Assembly (NCBI GenBank): GCA_010909165.1
Contig: MU008203.1
Span: forward strand, 310,001 to 374,000
DNA: 64,000 nucleotides
Reading direction: 5' to 3'
From: Anthoceros angustus
Lineage: Eukaryota > Streptophyta > Anthocerotopsida > Anthocerotales > Anthocerotaceae
Below the pieces are notes generated by a model. That model saw only the letters and a list, made by a program, of their open reading frames with translations. It ran no database searches and was not told where the DNA came from. Each line of letters starts with the position of its first letter. Within the stretch, counting starts at the first letter, position 1. Both the position numbers and the translations under genes were made by a program. Positions 26,661 through 37,789 of this stretch are shown piece after piece.

Positions 26661-27489
26661 GGCTTGTGGTCCCTTTCTCATAACTCGGCAAAATCCCTTT
26701 GCCCATACCTTTGCTAAGGACAACATCATCCTTGTATTAACCAACCAAAGTGTTGAGTTATTTCGTCCATAACATATAACGACTTGTGCATTAAAGGTGA
26801 CGGGCTTGCTTGGACAATATGGCCCGTACCCCTATTCTTCTGGTGGTACGAGATTGACGCAACAATCGACCAAGTTGTTGTGACTGGTTTTTTGAGGCAG
26901 CGTCGTGCCAGCCAGTGGGAATGGGTGGCAGTTCTAATGTTGTTGCAAACTATGGAATGGTAGGCCAGCGTGTCATCGTAGGTGTCTTGTGGCATGTTGT
27001 AGGCCCAAAAACTTTGTGTTTCATGGCTTGCTGAAAGCCACATATTTCATGAATAAAGACGTGCTGGGAATGGTGTTGAGGACCGCATTGCTGATAAAAG
27101 CTTACCCCCTTGCATGAATTACCTCCAAGAAATGTGTGGTGTAGCGATGACGCCCCCACTGACATGAGCTGTCTCCTGCAAATGCTTCCATCCATGACCT
27201 GTGGCAAGCAACATGTGGAGTTTGTGAGAATGATGACAAAGGGTGAACATGTGGACGTTGTATGCATAAATAACAAAAGTGTGAACATGTCGACGACGGA
27301 CGCAAACCCTAATAGAACCCTAACCCCGAGTGTACGGAAACATTTTGTTCGAAGTGTGTAATCTGTACACTAGGCGTGCAAGTTTGGGAACCGATCGAAC
27401 GCTTCGACGTGTTTGAAAGACAAATATGATAGTTTGACTGTATGCAGGCCGTATGTCTGAAGAGAGTTTTTTTATCGGTGCGTGATTGG

Positions 27490-27690
27490 TACACCATAGC
27501 TAACTACTGGGATGGGATGCGTACCCCAACAAAAAAGCGTCTAGGGCTTATGACTACTGGCATGAAATGCGTACCCCAACAAAAAAGCGTCTAGGGCTTA
27601 TGACTCCTGGGATGGGGTAAGCACCCCAAGAATGAATCTTGACTGCGGCTGACATTGATTGGGATGGGGTTCTTATACCAAGAATGAACC
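27490..27690 (+). repeat. ~55-bp tandem repeat, two close and two degenerate units
   Basis: Unit core 'gcgtaccccaacaaaaaag' followed by 'cgtctagggcttatgac' occurs twice with near identity. Then two decayed units with 'gggatggggt' and 'ccaagaatgaa' follow. The region around it (26661-28855) shows no supported gene. Confidence 0.8.
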
Positions 27691-28859
27691 TTCTAAGAGC
27701 TGGGACCTCTGAAAACGTTTCAGAAAGCATCGCTCAATTCAAAAACAAGGGTGAAGGTTTTATAATGAGGGTAACATGCAGCAGATAGGAACGGGAAGAC
27801 AGTACCTACATTATACACAACATTTGCGTTTTCAATGGCAAATATACATTTGGATAGGAGTATGGCATACCAAAGCGGATAGAGGGGACGGGGCACTTTT
27901 TTTCGCGCGAAACTCGTACAATACACTACAATACATAGGCATCTATAAGAATATACTACCGAATCTAGTATGGAAGTGGTACCTCACCACACATATTCAT
28001 ATGTCCGCTTTTTGTGCCCTCACCAAGAGCAGCCAAGGACCAAAGCGGACAGACACTTTTTTTTTCTTCCAATCGTGTCTATGCTTCAAAACCTTTCAAC
28101 ACTTTGAACATGGAAACAAAGAAGCAATCTGGTTTGAGAGATTGTGACACTATGTTTTCGGAGTCTCCTTCCCTACCCTATACGTTTATGTTTTCTTCAT
28201 TGCAATCACATGGCAGCCAAACCCCAACCCGGCCGCGGCCGTCCTATCTGGTTGCCAAACCCTACCTCGGCCGTGACCATGGTCTTCCAACCCTATCTCG
28301 GCTGAACTGGCAAGAAACATGGCGTATGAGGCAGAGTTGAAGTGCACAAATTACCTACCAGATATGTATCACCTCCATCGAGCGGTGACAACCGTGTGCC
28401 TATATTGCAGGCTATGAGGGCTTCCATTGGAGGAGATGGTGTGGGAGTGGACTGAAGAGTAGTGTACGGTGTGGACACGGCGAGCCCTAAACCTCTTCAG
28501 AACACTGTTCGTGTGATGTGTGTGGCAGGAAGTAATGGTGTCCAAGGGTGGGGCCGGCTCTATGGAGGCGGTGCAGCGTGTTTAGCGAGGGCATGGAAGC
28601 GGATCCGCATGTGCCATGCGGTATATTTGTGTAGGCTCAAAAGATTATGGGAAGCACATGTTTGTGAAGACACGGAAGATTGTGCAAGGCACATAATTTT
28701 GCAGACCAAAGCGAAATCAAAATGTGAGCTGAGGAAAGTTGTCCAACGAACCTTTTGAACTCATATCTTGACAAGAAGCATTACCTTAGACTGAACGGAA
28801 GGAGTGTCTAGCGGAAGTGATTTGTCGGGTGCCTGCAGGAGGCAAGTCATTTACGTATA

Positions 28860-29490
28860 GGCATAGCAAAATTGTAGTATGTTGAAAGGTGCCTTAGCGG
28901 TGCCTTGCGGTGCCTCATGAGGCCACACCTGAATGCATAGCCATGTCAAAATTGTGCTATATTGAAGAGGGCCTTACAATCCACCGCGGTGCCTCAGTGG
29001 GCCAATCCTGAACGCATAGCCATGTCAAAATTGTGGTATGTTGAAGAGGGCCTTACGATCCACCGCGGTGCCTCATTGGGCCAATCCTGCACACATAGCC
29101 ATGTCAAAATTAAAGGGGGCCTCAGGGTGCACCGCAATGCCTCACGGGGCCAAGCCTGAACGCATAGCCATGGCAAAATTGTGGTATGTTGAAGGGGGCC
29201 TTAAGGTGCACCGTGATGCCTCGCGAGGCCAAGCCTGAACACATGCCATGTCAAAATTGAAGGTGGCCTCAAGGTGCACCACGGTGCCTCACGGGGCCAA
29301 GTCTAAACGCATAGGCAGTTGAAAGCTGTGGCAAGTGAAAGGTGCCTGACGAGCGTAAGTCTAAACGCAAATGCAAATCAAAATTGTGGTACATTGCAAG
29401 GTGCCTCGCGGGGGCAAGCCTGAGTTGAAAGGCATTGCAAAATTGTGGGGAGTGATATCTGCCCTACGGGCGCAGACAAGTAAAAAATGT
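28860..29490 (+). repeat. Minisatellite array, ~8 units of about 60-79 bp
   Basis: Each unit contains 'gcatagccatgtcaaaatt', an optional 'gtggtatgttgaa', then 'ggccttaaggtgcaccg' and 'ggggccaagcctgaac' or variants. Units alternate between a long form (~79 bp) and a short form (~69 bp) that lacks the 'gtggtatgttga' part. The last units, past ~29310, are strongly diverged. It adjoins the Copia element at 29.5 kb. Confidence 0.85.
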
Positions 29491-29541
29491 GGAAACCTAG
29501 AAATGAAGAAACCTACAAATGGAATGCTCAAAGGCCTCTGC

Positions 29542-31724
29542 CATCGTCTCATCGGGCGACCCCCTAATCAGTGTTCTCGGGGATGTACAGGTCGTTCATC
29601 TCCTCCCACATGACGTGGTTGGCATGCGTCTAGTTTGTAGAAGAGTAGTGATGAAATCTAGGAGCGAGCGAAAACGTCTGGGCCAACCGTCCAACTTGTG
29701 AGTCAAACCGTTCATGTGAAACTTGGCCATCCACAACTTGAAGTCCTCTAGGCTAACCGGGCACTTCGGCTATGGAGGCTCACAATAATTGTTAGGACCC
29801 AAGGGCCAACCATTAAAGTAAGTGTGCATGAAATAATGCTCTTCCAGCTTCAGGAAGCCACTCTCACAGTACGAAGTCTAAGTCCAATCGAAATACCTGC
29901 GACCGCAATGCATCCAGCTCCTCGTAGCACAAAGGATGCATGGACTTCTTGGGGTCATAAGACCTGTAAAAGAGCTTAGTCCACATGTTAGGATCTGGTC
30001 AACGTGGCAGAGAGCGTGGAACCCTCCTCCACTGGTGGCCCACACATGGTGTGGCTGCAGGTTGTGGGGCCTGCGGCATTTGAAAAGGAGAGGGAGGTGC
30101 GGTGCCTGTCATCTTGCCCACCACCGCATTGCCGCCCGCCCGCCTGACCGCATGCCGCCTCGCCACCCCAACCGCATGCTCGCCCGCCGCCACCCCAGAC
30201 GCCGCCATGGGAGTCGGCAATGCCGCCTCCCATTGCTGTGTCTGAGTCCAAAGTTGAGTCCTGAGGTGGGTGTGGACTTGATTCTCCACTTGCAGAAGAA
30301 GCTCCCACTGCCCGTGCGAGCACAGGAGCTTCGTTGAAGACAACACTCCTTGCATATGTCAATTGGCGTGTAGAGGGCATGTACAGCTTGTACGCCTTCA
30401 TCTGCTCTCCATAACCGACAAATATATGTCGGGTGGCCCTATCCACTAGCTTAGGCCTGCCCTGAAGGGGAACAAGCGCCCAAGCAGTACAACTGAAAAC
30501 TTTGAGGTGAGCAACTCCTTGTTTTCTCTTATGCCATAGCTCAAATGGTGGTCCCCAACGGAATGGCTAATGTGTGCATTCTGTTCATGATATAGGTAGC
30601 TATGACTATGGCTTTTGCCTAGGAGGGCTTGGGAAGATTTGAAGTATGGAGCATCGCCTCATCGGGCGACTTCTAATCGTTGTTCTCGGGATGTGTGTCG
30701 CTCATCCTCCCACATGACGTGGTTGGCATGCGTCTAGTTTGTAGAAGAGTAGTGATGAAATCTAGGAGCGAGCGAAAACGTCTGGGCCAACCGTCCAACT
30801 TGTGAGTCAAACCGTTCATGTGAAACTTGGCCATCCACAACTTGAAGTCCTCTAGGCTAACCGGGCACTTCGGCTATGGAGGCTCACAATAATTGTTAGG
30901 ACCCAAGGGCCAACCATTAAAGTAAGTGTGCATGAAATAATGCTCTTCCCTGTGAAGCCACCTCACAAGACGTAAGTCTAAGTCCAATCGAATACTCATG
31001 ATCATAATGCATCCACTCAAGCACAAAGGATGCATGGACTTTGGGGTCATAAGACTGTAAAAGAGCTTAGTCCACATGTTAGATCCGTCAACGTGGCAGA
31101 GCGTGGAACCCTCCTCCATCGGTGGCCTACACATGGTGTGGTCAAGAAGTTGGGGCCTGCGGCATTTGAAAAGGAGAGGGAGGTGCGCCCGCCATCTTGC
31201 CCACCACCGCATTGCCGCCCGCCCGCCTGACCGCATGCCTCGCCCGCCGCCACCCCAACCGCATGCTCGCCGCCACTTAATCAAGACGCCATGGGAGTCG
31301 GCAATGCCGCCTCCCATTGCTGTGTCTGAGTCCAAAGTTGAGTCCTGAGGTGGGTGTGGACTTGATTCTCCACTTGCGTAAGAAGCTCCCACGCCTGCGG
31401 CGAGCATGTGAGCTTCGTTGAAGACAACACTTGCATATGTCAATTGGCGGTAGAGGGCGCCTTGTACGCCTTCATCTGCTTCCATAACCGACAAATATAT
31501 GTCGGGTGGCCCTATCCACTAGCTTAGGCCTGCCCTGAAGGGGAACAAGCGCCCAAGCAGTACAACTGAAAACTTTGAGGTGAGCAACTCCTTGTTTTCT
31601 CTTATGCCATAGCTCAAATGGTGGTCCCCAACGGAATGGCTAATGTGTGCATTCTGTTCATGATATAGGTAGCTATGACTATGGCTTTTGCCTAGGAGGG
31701 CTTGGGAAGATTTGAAGTATGGAG
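29542..31724 (-). repeat. 1.1-kb tandem duplication (29542-30651 and 30652-31724)
   Basis: The second unit begins where 'ggagcatcg' meets 'catcgcctcatcgggcg'; the word 'catcg' is shared by both parent ends. Stretches such as 29600-29850 / 30700-30940 and 30400-30650 / 31480-31724 look identical over about 200 bp each. The middle differs by many tiny deletions and insertions concentrated at CTG/CAG words. Confidence 0.85.
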
Positions 31725-32789
31725 CATCGTCCTGGCTACACTCCCAATATCTCCAATTTTCTTCTCGGCAATCCCGTTCTGCTGGGATGTATAAGGTGCT
31801 GTATATTGCTGCATGATTCCATGAGCCTTACACCAATCCTTGAAAACATAGGAGCTGAATTCACCCCCATTATCTGTACGCAAGCTTCGAACCTTTGATC
31901 CTCTCTGCGATTCAGCCATAAGTTTGAAGTCCTGGAAGGTACTAAATGCGTCACTCTTCCTCTTCAATGGATAGGTGTGTGTGAATCTGCTGTAATCATC
32001 AACTATGACCAAGTAGAATTCTGCTCTACGAAGAGAAGGTTCACTCAAAGGTCCACATATGTCTGCATGTAATAATTCTAACAGGTTGGTTGCCCGTGTA
32101 GGACGTGTGTTGGTAAAAAGGAGCTCCTTATGCTTACCCATTATGCAAGATTCACAAACTTGCATCTGTCTCCCTAGTTTTGGGAGACCTTCATCAGCTC
32201 GGAAATAATCTGCGTGTGTGTGACGTAGAAGCTTTGGGAGGTTCATGTGCCCATATCTCATGTGCCACAAGAGTGTCCTCGAAGAAGCGGAATCTGCCAC
32301 ACAAACAACCTTACTCCTGCTTTGCTTAGTTGAAAGGGAGCCTGCAGGTAAGAGCTGTAATACATACAAGCCATCCTGCGCTATGCCTTCTGCAAAGCAC
32401 TCTTCAGTTGTATCACCCTGAAATAACTTGCAGCCCTTTCTCGTAAACAAGAAAGTAATATCGTTGTGGGATGTAAGGGCCCTGATCGAGACAAGGTCCT
32501 TGGTCATAACAGGTACAAAGAGAACATCTTGTAGGTGTAGTTCTGTTCCTATAGAAGTGCGAAGGACCACTGTCCCTTTGCCTTTTATTGCAACTGACCT
32601 ATCATCAGCTACTATGACAACTTGCCCTGTGGAATCAGCAGTAAATGTGCTGAAACAACTCATGTCGTTGCAGATATTGGTAGAGGCTCCGGAGTCCAAG
32701 TACCACAAAGAAGGTGATGTGCGAGTGGAAAGGAAACAAACTGTCATTACTGAAGGTACTGTCCTTGTTGAAGATTCAGCAACATGTGT
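31692..32789 (-). CDS. Copia 1 protease and integrase
   Basis: The frame at 32747-31692 (351 residues) begins with the aspartic protease motif WYLDSGAS and the GAG-pre-integrase region with its HHCC zinc site (LLWHMRYGHMNLPKLL ... CESCIMGKHKE). The integrase core follows with LLHADICGP, YLVIVDDYSRFTHTYPL, RTDNGGEFSS and TSQQNGIAE. The DDE residues are visible (D of HADICG, D of RTDNG, E replaced by the usual 'NGxAExx' context). It stops at the boundary of the tandem duplication and continues in another frame there (HTSNLPKPSWAKAIVIAT). Confidence 0.85.
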   Translation of the reverse strand, partial: THVAESSTRTVPSVMTVCFLSTRTSPSLWYLDSGASTNICNDMSCFSTFTADSTGQVVIVADDRSVAIKGKGTVVLRTSIGTELHLQDVLFVPVMTKDLVSIRALTSHNDITFLFTRKGCKLFQGDTTEECFAEGIAQDGLYVLQLLPAGSLSTKQSRSKVVCVADSASSRTLLWHMRYGHMNLPKLLRHTHADYFRADEGLPKLGRQMQVCESCIMGKHKELLFTNTRPTRATNLLELLHADICGPLSEPSLRRAEFYLVIVDDYSRFTHTYPLKRKSDAFSTFQDFKLMAESQRGSKVRSLRTDNGGEFSSYVFKDWCKAHGIMQQYTAPYTSQQNGIAEKKIGDIGSVARTMLHTSNLPKPS

Positions 32790-33470
32790 CTAAAGGGGCT
32801 TGTTCTTGCATGGTTCACCTGCCTTTTTCTTATGGCAATCACGCTCCCAGTGCCCTTCTATTAAACACCAATTGCATGCTCCTTTCGTTTTCCTCTTATT
32901 ACCTTTGCTAGGGTTGTTGTAAACAGGCTTGCCTTGCCCTCCTTTTTTGTTCCATTTAGGCTTTCTTTCGGCCACTAGCACCTTGTCCGGAGTCACACCA
33001 GAAGATGAGGTTGAGCTCAATCTTCTCATAGTCTCCTCTTGCGGCATAGAAGCTGATAGACCTGCAACTGTTAGTGTTGAGGATCCATCCGCTACAACAG
33101 CAGCTGAAGCTGTCTGAAGGGGCCCATTTTGCTGTGAAACAAAACCTTGCCATGTTGGAGGTAGGCCAGCCAAAAGTTGTGTAGCGGCATCAAGCTCTGT
33201 CATCTTAGAGCCGAGGAGCGAGAGTTGTGAACGGAGGTACCTAAACTTGCCAAGGTATGCCGAAACACTTTCCTTCTCTTTCAATCGAAGTGAGAAGAAA
33301 GTCATCCTCGCTTCCACAAGGGACATAACATTCTGCACCTTGTACAAATTTGCTAGACCATCCCAAATTTCTTGGGATGTGTCATAGCCCTCAGCATGGT
33401 CCATCATGCTTTCATCCAGACCATTGATGATCAGATGCTTTGCTATTCGATCTCCACAATCCCATTTATC
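32790..33470 (-). CDS. Copia 1 gag with CCHC zinc knuckle
   Basis: The gag polyprotein packages element RNA. The open frame 33407-32790 (205 residues) has the UBN2/DUF4219-type core: SQEIWDGLANLY, FSLRLKEKESVSAYLGKF, LLAGLPPTWQGFV. It ends with a CCHC knuckle CNWCLIEGHWERDC near the C-terminus. Upstream, toward the LTR, the frame is broken, so the N-terminus is missing or frameshifted. The stop is followed within ~40 bp by the protease/integrase frame. Confidence 0.85.
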   Translation of the reverse strand, partial: DKWDCGDRIAKHLIINGLDESMMDHAEGYDTSQEIWDGLANLYKVQNVMSLVEARMTFFSLRLKEKESVSAYLGKFRYLRSQLSLLGSKMTELDAATQLLAGLPPTWQGFVSQQNGPLQTASAAVVADGSSTLTVAGLSASMPQEETMRRLSSTSSSGVTPDKVLVAERKPKWNKKGGQGKPVYNNPSKGNKRKTKGACNWCLIEGHWERDCHKKKAGEPCKNKPL

Positions 33471-34145
33471 AACGTCAGATTGTGGCCATAGCTAGTATGG
33501 GTCGAGGTAAGGATCCATCCACTTATTTCCAGACCTCCTTCAATTCAAGGGCATACTTCATTCGAATTGCCCAGGTATTATACTTAGTCCTATTGAATCG
33601 ATCTCGTTCCTTAAAGTCGACTCCTGTAGTGTTGTAAACGTTTGTGGTGGATTAAGCCATTGCAGTGAATGCACACACCGCCTGCTGATGCCTCGCAGTG
33701 GACTGGTGATTATGATCTGACAAGACGCAGTAGCAACTTGCAAGGTATGTAGCACTGGGTTAGGTTGACCACAATGATGTTGCTTGTGCTCTGTCTGGTG
33801 TAGTGATTATGAAATCCCTTCCGAGGCTAACAGGTTCTCGTTCTTGTGAAATTCTCCTGTTCTGATCTCTAGGCAAGGGCACCCAATTGTGGTGAATGTA
33901 GATCCTGCCCGGACTGCGGTGTGGAAGCGCCCAGTTTTCAATTGGAATCCTGTGAAATTGTTCCCTCACGGTTGAGATAGGGAGGGCCACACGCCGTGCG
34001 CCACTCCCTTGTCTCCTTGTCATTCCTTATTTCATGAACAAGTTGGGGTTTGTGGTGCGCCTTCGAGGATGAAAACAGCTGTCTTCATTACTTCAGTAAT
34101 GATCCACAACTTTCAACATCCCGCATCCTGATCCGAGGATCGGAT

Positions 34146-34157
34146 GCTCTGATACCA
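34146..34157 (-). promoter_or_regulatory. Copia 1 primer-binding site
   Basis: Minus strand reads TGGTATCAGAGC, the classic sequence complementary to initiator tRNA-Met that primes reverse transcription in plant Copia elements. It fixes the inner end of the 5' LTR at about 34158. Confidence 0.85.
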
Positions 34158-34310
34158 AAAAGAGCGAAGACACATATGAGATTCAACGACTTGACTCTTT
34201 GGTTGAAAATTAATATTAACAAGAATGTTTGCTTATGTCGTATTGCGAAACGACACTAGCCCGAAACGACAAGATGAAACCCTAGCCTAGCTGTTGTGTG
34301 TTAGAGATGC

Positions 34311-34520
34311 CTCTTCACAATGAAATGGTCCACTGGCCTTAGATGATATCAAATAGTCCCCATTCGGAGCCCATTTTAGCAGCGACACCCGCCGAGCCCC
34401 CGCCTGAGAGGAGTGCCTTTCCCTAACGTTAAAGAAGAATCCGGCAGCGAGGATGATGCCAGAAGCCTCCCGCACGGACTCCACGACAAGCAGGTCACCG
34501 GCGCCCGCGAATTCCCCTTC
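34311..34520 (-). pseudogene. Aladin (nucleoporin) WD-repeat fragment
   Basis: Aladin is a WD40 nucleoporin (AAAS). The minus strand reads VREASGIIL, then in a shifted frame GKGTPLRRGLG, then VSLLKWAPNGDYLIS and ASGPFH. This matches the consecutive WD blades in the middle/C-terminal half of plant aladin. It abuts the Copia 1 LTR and breaks off there. The N-terminal half of the same protein is found 2 kb away on the opposite strand. Confidence 0.65.
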
Positions 34521-35009
34521 AAGAAATCAACAACCACCCACCGCCCCCCAGGACGTACTCGGCAGCGTTCCGGTAAATGCCGGGTTTCCCGTCCGAACCG
34601 GAGCTATGGTCGTATTGAGTATATGAACCAAGTTTCACCCTAAACAAGTAGTTTTTGTGGTTCATATACTCTATACGAGAACGTCGACAATAGTGCCGCT
34701 CTGCTTGACCAGGATGCACCCCAGACGGAGTTTCTGATAGATTGCTGAAACATGTGATCCATCCTATCAATAAGGGCTGACAGGATCTAGTGAAGTCGAT
34801 GGTGTGTGAAACCTATGCGATGCAGTCCAGCAACAGACTGATAACAGGTCCATGATTTGAGTAGCTCTTCAAAAGAGATAAGATAGCAGAGCTTGCAGAA
34901 GACCGGATACGTCCGTCAAGGGAGAACATAGAGCTAACAAGAGCTGGAAGAACGAAATTGGGATCTGCTCAACGCAATAAAATAGACAAATTAATAATCG
35001 ATTTAGCTA

Positions 35010-36140
35010 AGCAGCTTCATTGTGCTCTCATCACCCTCAGAAATTGAATGACGTAGCCAAAGAGTTGGGCCCAACAAGAATCTGTGAGATGACAAAACCT
35101 GAGCATGGACTCAGCAACACCAGTGGATCGGGTCGCTATGGAGAGCAGTTCACCCAGTATATCCAGAGCATTCCTACGTTTTACTGTTTCTGCAGAATCG
35201 AGCCTGATGAATAATTGCTCCAATTCAGGCGATTCTGGATTGCTGAAAATCAGTCAAGTTAAACGAACTCAAGGTGTGGCTAAAACTCTAGACCTCAAAG
35301 TGCTAACTCTAACTCTTCAAGCAGCCCATAGTCTTCATAAAGTATGTTCAAGGATACGCTGCAAGGAACTCTGCAATCAACAGTTCTACTGCTCTAGCTG
35401 CAAAATCTCGTGCGTCCAGAAGCTCCATGAGTGATGGAATAAGAGCCTCCAGACGTGTGACATCAGGAACTGAAGAACTGCCCTGTGGTGTGGTGGGAGC
35501 ACGAAATGGTATGGCGCTCACGACAGCTACTGACAGGTCTACTGCTTGATCATCTCCACATCGTAACTGGGCACAAAATGACGTGGACAAATGCTTAGTC
35601 TGGACAGATACTAGCTCCCGCAGAGATTTGAAAGTAACAATCTGGAAAGCTGTTACGACCAACCTGATTTAGTAGTAGTTGCAGAACCTGCTGCTCAGTT
35701 TTCTCCAGAAGTAAATCAAATTGGCGTGGCCCCAGCCGTCCCAGAACAAGAGCCAAACACACTAGAGAATATCTTCTCATTTCATCAGCTCTTTTACTTC
35801 CGGGCGACATCTCCCCAGTCTGGCCAAGTTCATCTTGATCTTGAGAATAATACTGTAGACGCATAACGAAGCTGCTGCGTTCAATGACTGTAAGAGGCCA
35901 CAGTAAGAAGCCTTTATGCACCATGGAACCAACTCATTTCATCTACCTGAAGGGCACCCATCCACTGCTGAACAACTGCTTCAGGATGGCGGGATAAATT
36001 AGGATCATCACAAACTAGCAAGACTGTATTGTTCCCAGCATGCTGCCAGAACTTGAATCCCAACTGTGACATCTGCATTTGCCAAGGGAAAACTTTCAGG
36101 CCTTCACATTGAGCAATCAAGTCTGGAGGAATGGTGAGTG
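35010..36140 (-). pseudogene. Unidentified helical-repeat-like gene remnant
   Basis: Four coding blocks appear in order on the minus strand: 36130-35935 (DLIAQCEGLKVFPWQMQMSQ ... VVQQWMGALQ), 35910-35660 (RRYSLVCLALVLGRLGPRQF), 35650-35350 (FKSLRELVSVQTKHLSTSF ... RLEALIPSLMELLDARDF) and 35223-35017 (KRRNALDILGELLSIATRS). The Leu-rich amphipathic character suggests an ARM/HEAT-type fold; I do not recognise the family. A plausible intron (GTAGATG..ttacag) separates the first two blocks, but LLLNQVGR to FQIVTFKSL needs a one-base change, so it is probably dead. Further fragments at 36985-37300 could be its upstream exons. Confidence 0.45.
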
Positions 36141-36269
36141 AAGCTTCCCCTTTGTTTGCGCGGGATCTCGTGAGAGAGGACGGTGGAGGAATTGGTGCAC
36201 GATGAGAATGGCGGGCTGCGGGGAGCGGAGGGGGAGGGAGGTGAGCCGGGGCTGTTAGCGAAGGGAATG

Positions 36270-36625
36270 CACGTCGCGGAGAAGGTGAAGGTGATCTCAT
36301 CCAAGTTCCGGAGCTTGTTGCTGACGACGGAGCCGCACAAGGCAGAGAGGCTGTGAGCTGGCACAGTAGGAAGCTGGGGCTGGCTTTCGTCGGGAGTGAC
36401 GATCAGGTCCTGGTGCAGGACTTCGAGGATCCCGGGAGCCTGTCACGCTGGTGCACAAGGAGAATCATAAGGGGGTGGCGGCCGTGGAGTGGGAGCGACG
36501 CTGTCTGTTGCATGTAGAGGAGGGATTGCCATCTGGACGGCGTCTTATCCGAGGAACATGTCGCCTCCTCCCATGCCGAGATGCATAGAACAAGTTGTAT
36601 ATACAGTCGTACTCACAATGACTTG
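36270..36625 (+). pseudogene. Aladin N-terminal WD fragment
   Basis: Plus strand reads VAEKVKVISSKFRSLLLT, then AVSWHSRKLGLAFVGSDDQV and LVQDFEDPG. After a frame change it gives LVHKENHKGVAAVEW, and after another LSVACRGGIAIWTASYP. These are the first WD blades of plant aladin in correct order. About 7-13 bp are missing between AAVEW and LSVACRGG (the family has RPNGGRT there). Frameshifts make it non-coding. It runs toward the divergently oriented remnant at 35-36.1 kb. Confidence 0.65.
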
Positions 36626-36984
36626 GTGTGTCGAAGGCACATCAGCGGGATGATTGTGAGCTCGTCGTCCTACTCGCCCACGTCGTCCCCGCGGCAGTCC
36701 AGATGGAACTTGCACTTCGTCAAACATCTCCTCCTATATTCATTGCAGACGGAGCTCCACCACTCCGTACCAAGCTCACTGGAACGGGACCCATGTTTGC
36801 AACGGGACCCACGTTTCTGCAGGCCTTCTCTTCTTGAACAACTTGCGAAGGGCATCCTCCCTTTCCGGCACCATCTGCATGCGCACAACGAGAGTCACTG
36901 ATAGACACAATGCCAGGCCAGGCCCAGGCCCACGAGCAGAAGGCCATGTCATGATCCATGGCTATGGACGGATCCATGGCTAAG

Positions 36985-37300
36985 TACCTTTCGTCAGTGA
37001 GACGGTTTTCCAGAGTCCAGCCTCTAGTACGTTGAATTCCTCGACTAGTTCCTTGCTTGCCGCTGGCCTATCTGGGGAAGACAGGCAGCATTCAAAGGTT
37101 AGAAGGCACAAACTAGCTATCAAACGACCTCTTTTGCAGCAGAGACAGCCAAGGGGAGATTGAAGGATGATGAGAACCATGTAGGATGCGGAGCCGCTCC
37201 CACGCAGTAGCTCCAATTGGCACCGCACCAGCACGCAAGATGAGATTCCAGACAAGCCCAGCGGTTGATGTCGACAGTATTTTAAATTCTGCGAGACATG
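36985..37300 (-). pseudogene. Unidentified coding fragments
   Basis: Two protein-like patches on the minus strand: TAGLVWNLILRAGAVPIGAT (37200-37270) and DRPAASKELVEEFNVLEAGL (36990-37080). The latter is bounded by an acceptor-like and a donor-like site. Orientation and spacing would allow them to be exons of the 35.0-36.1 kb remnant. Confidence 0.3.
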
Positions 37301-37304
37301 GCAC

Positions 37305-37560
37305 ATGGTCCTATATTAATTTGCATCAAACGAAGTACATTAAGGAAATCCTTCAGCGTTTTCATCTGGATGCTATCAGACTTCTATATCCTCTCTTCCA
37401 CATGCTGAAGCCTTTGGATGTCTTTATCTTTATGGCTAACTGGACAATGCCCCGATATCAGTGAGCATTGTTACCCAGTTCTTAAAGTCCGCTGTCAAAC
37501 GGATTTGTAGATACCTACGAGAGACACTGGAGTATGTCGCATTACACATCCAGTGGTAAG
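37305..37560 (+). mobile_element. Copia reverse transcriptase/RNase H fragment, plus strand
   Basis: The frame reads NLHQTKYIKEILQRFHLDA and, in another frame, AVKRICRYLRETLEYVALH. These are the two landmarks between reverse transcriptase and RNase H in Copia. It lies on the opposite strand to the larger Copia fragment beside it. Confidence 0.65.
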
Positions 37561-37789
37561 AGGGAGTCAGAAGGATGTGGTGACGTGGAATATACTTGGC
37601 GTATGCAGAGTATTTGTGAGTACGACTATATATACTTGATGTACAAGTATAGAGTATATGGACCAAGTTTATAGAGTTCTACATTGTGCTAAAAAAACTT
37701 CTACATTTTTCCAGGTTGCAGCAGGATTCTATCTGAAAAGTTGGCCATGTAGGTTGGGGGCACTCCAATTACGGTGGGAGTAGGTAATG

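Larger units (their letters stand above)
29542..34310 (-). mobile_element. Copia LTR retrotransposon 1, 5' LTR to the integrase/RT linker, internally duplicated
   Basis: Read on the minus strand, a 5' LTR (~34158-34310) is followed by a primer-binding site, gag with zinc knuckle, protease and integrase. The linker before reverse transcriptase comes next (ATRHIFVGYGEQMKAYKLY, RQLTYARSVVFNE). No reverse transcriptase, RNase H or 3' LTR is found. In their place are sequences of unknown origin (for example EDFKLWMAKFHMNGLTHKL at ~29740), which are present in both halves of a 1.1-kb tandem duplication. The element is therefore incomplete or chimeric. Confidence 0.75.

Noticed and set aside
28860-29490. 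CRISPR-like array
   Set aside because: Repeats and 'spacers' are both conserved between units and unit length varies; it is a eukaryotic minisatellite.
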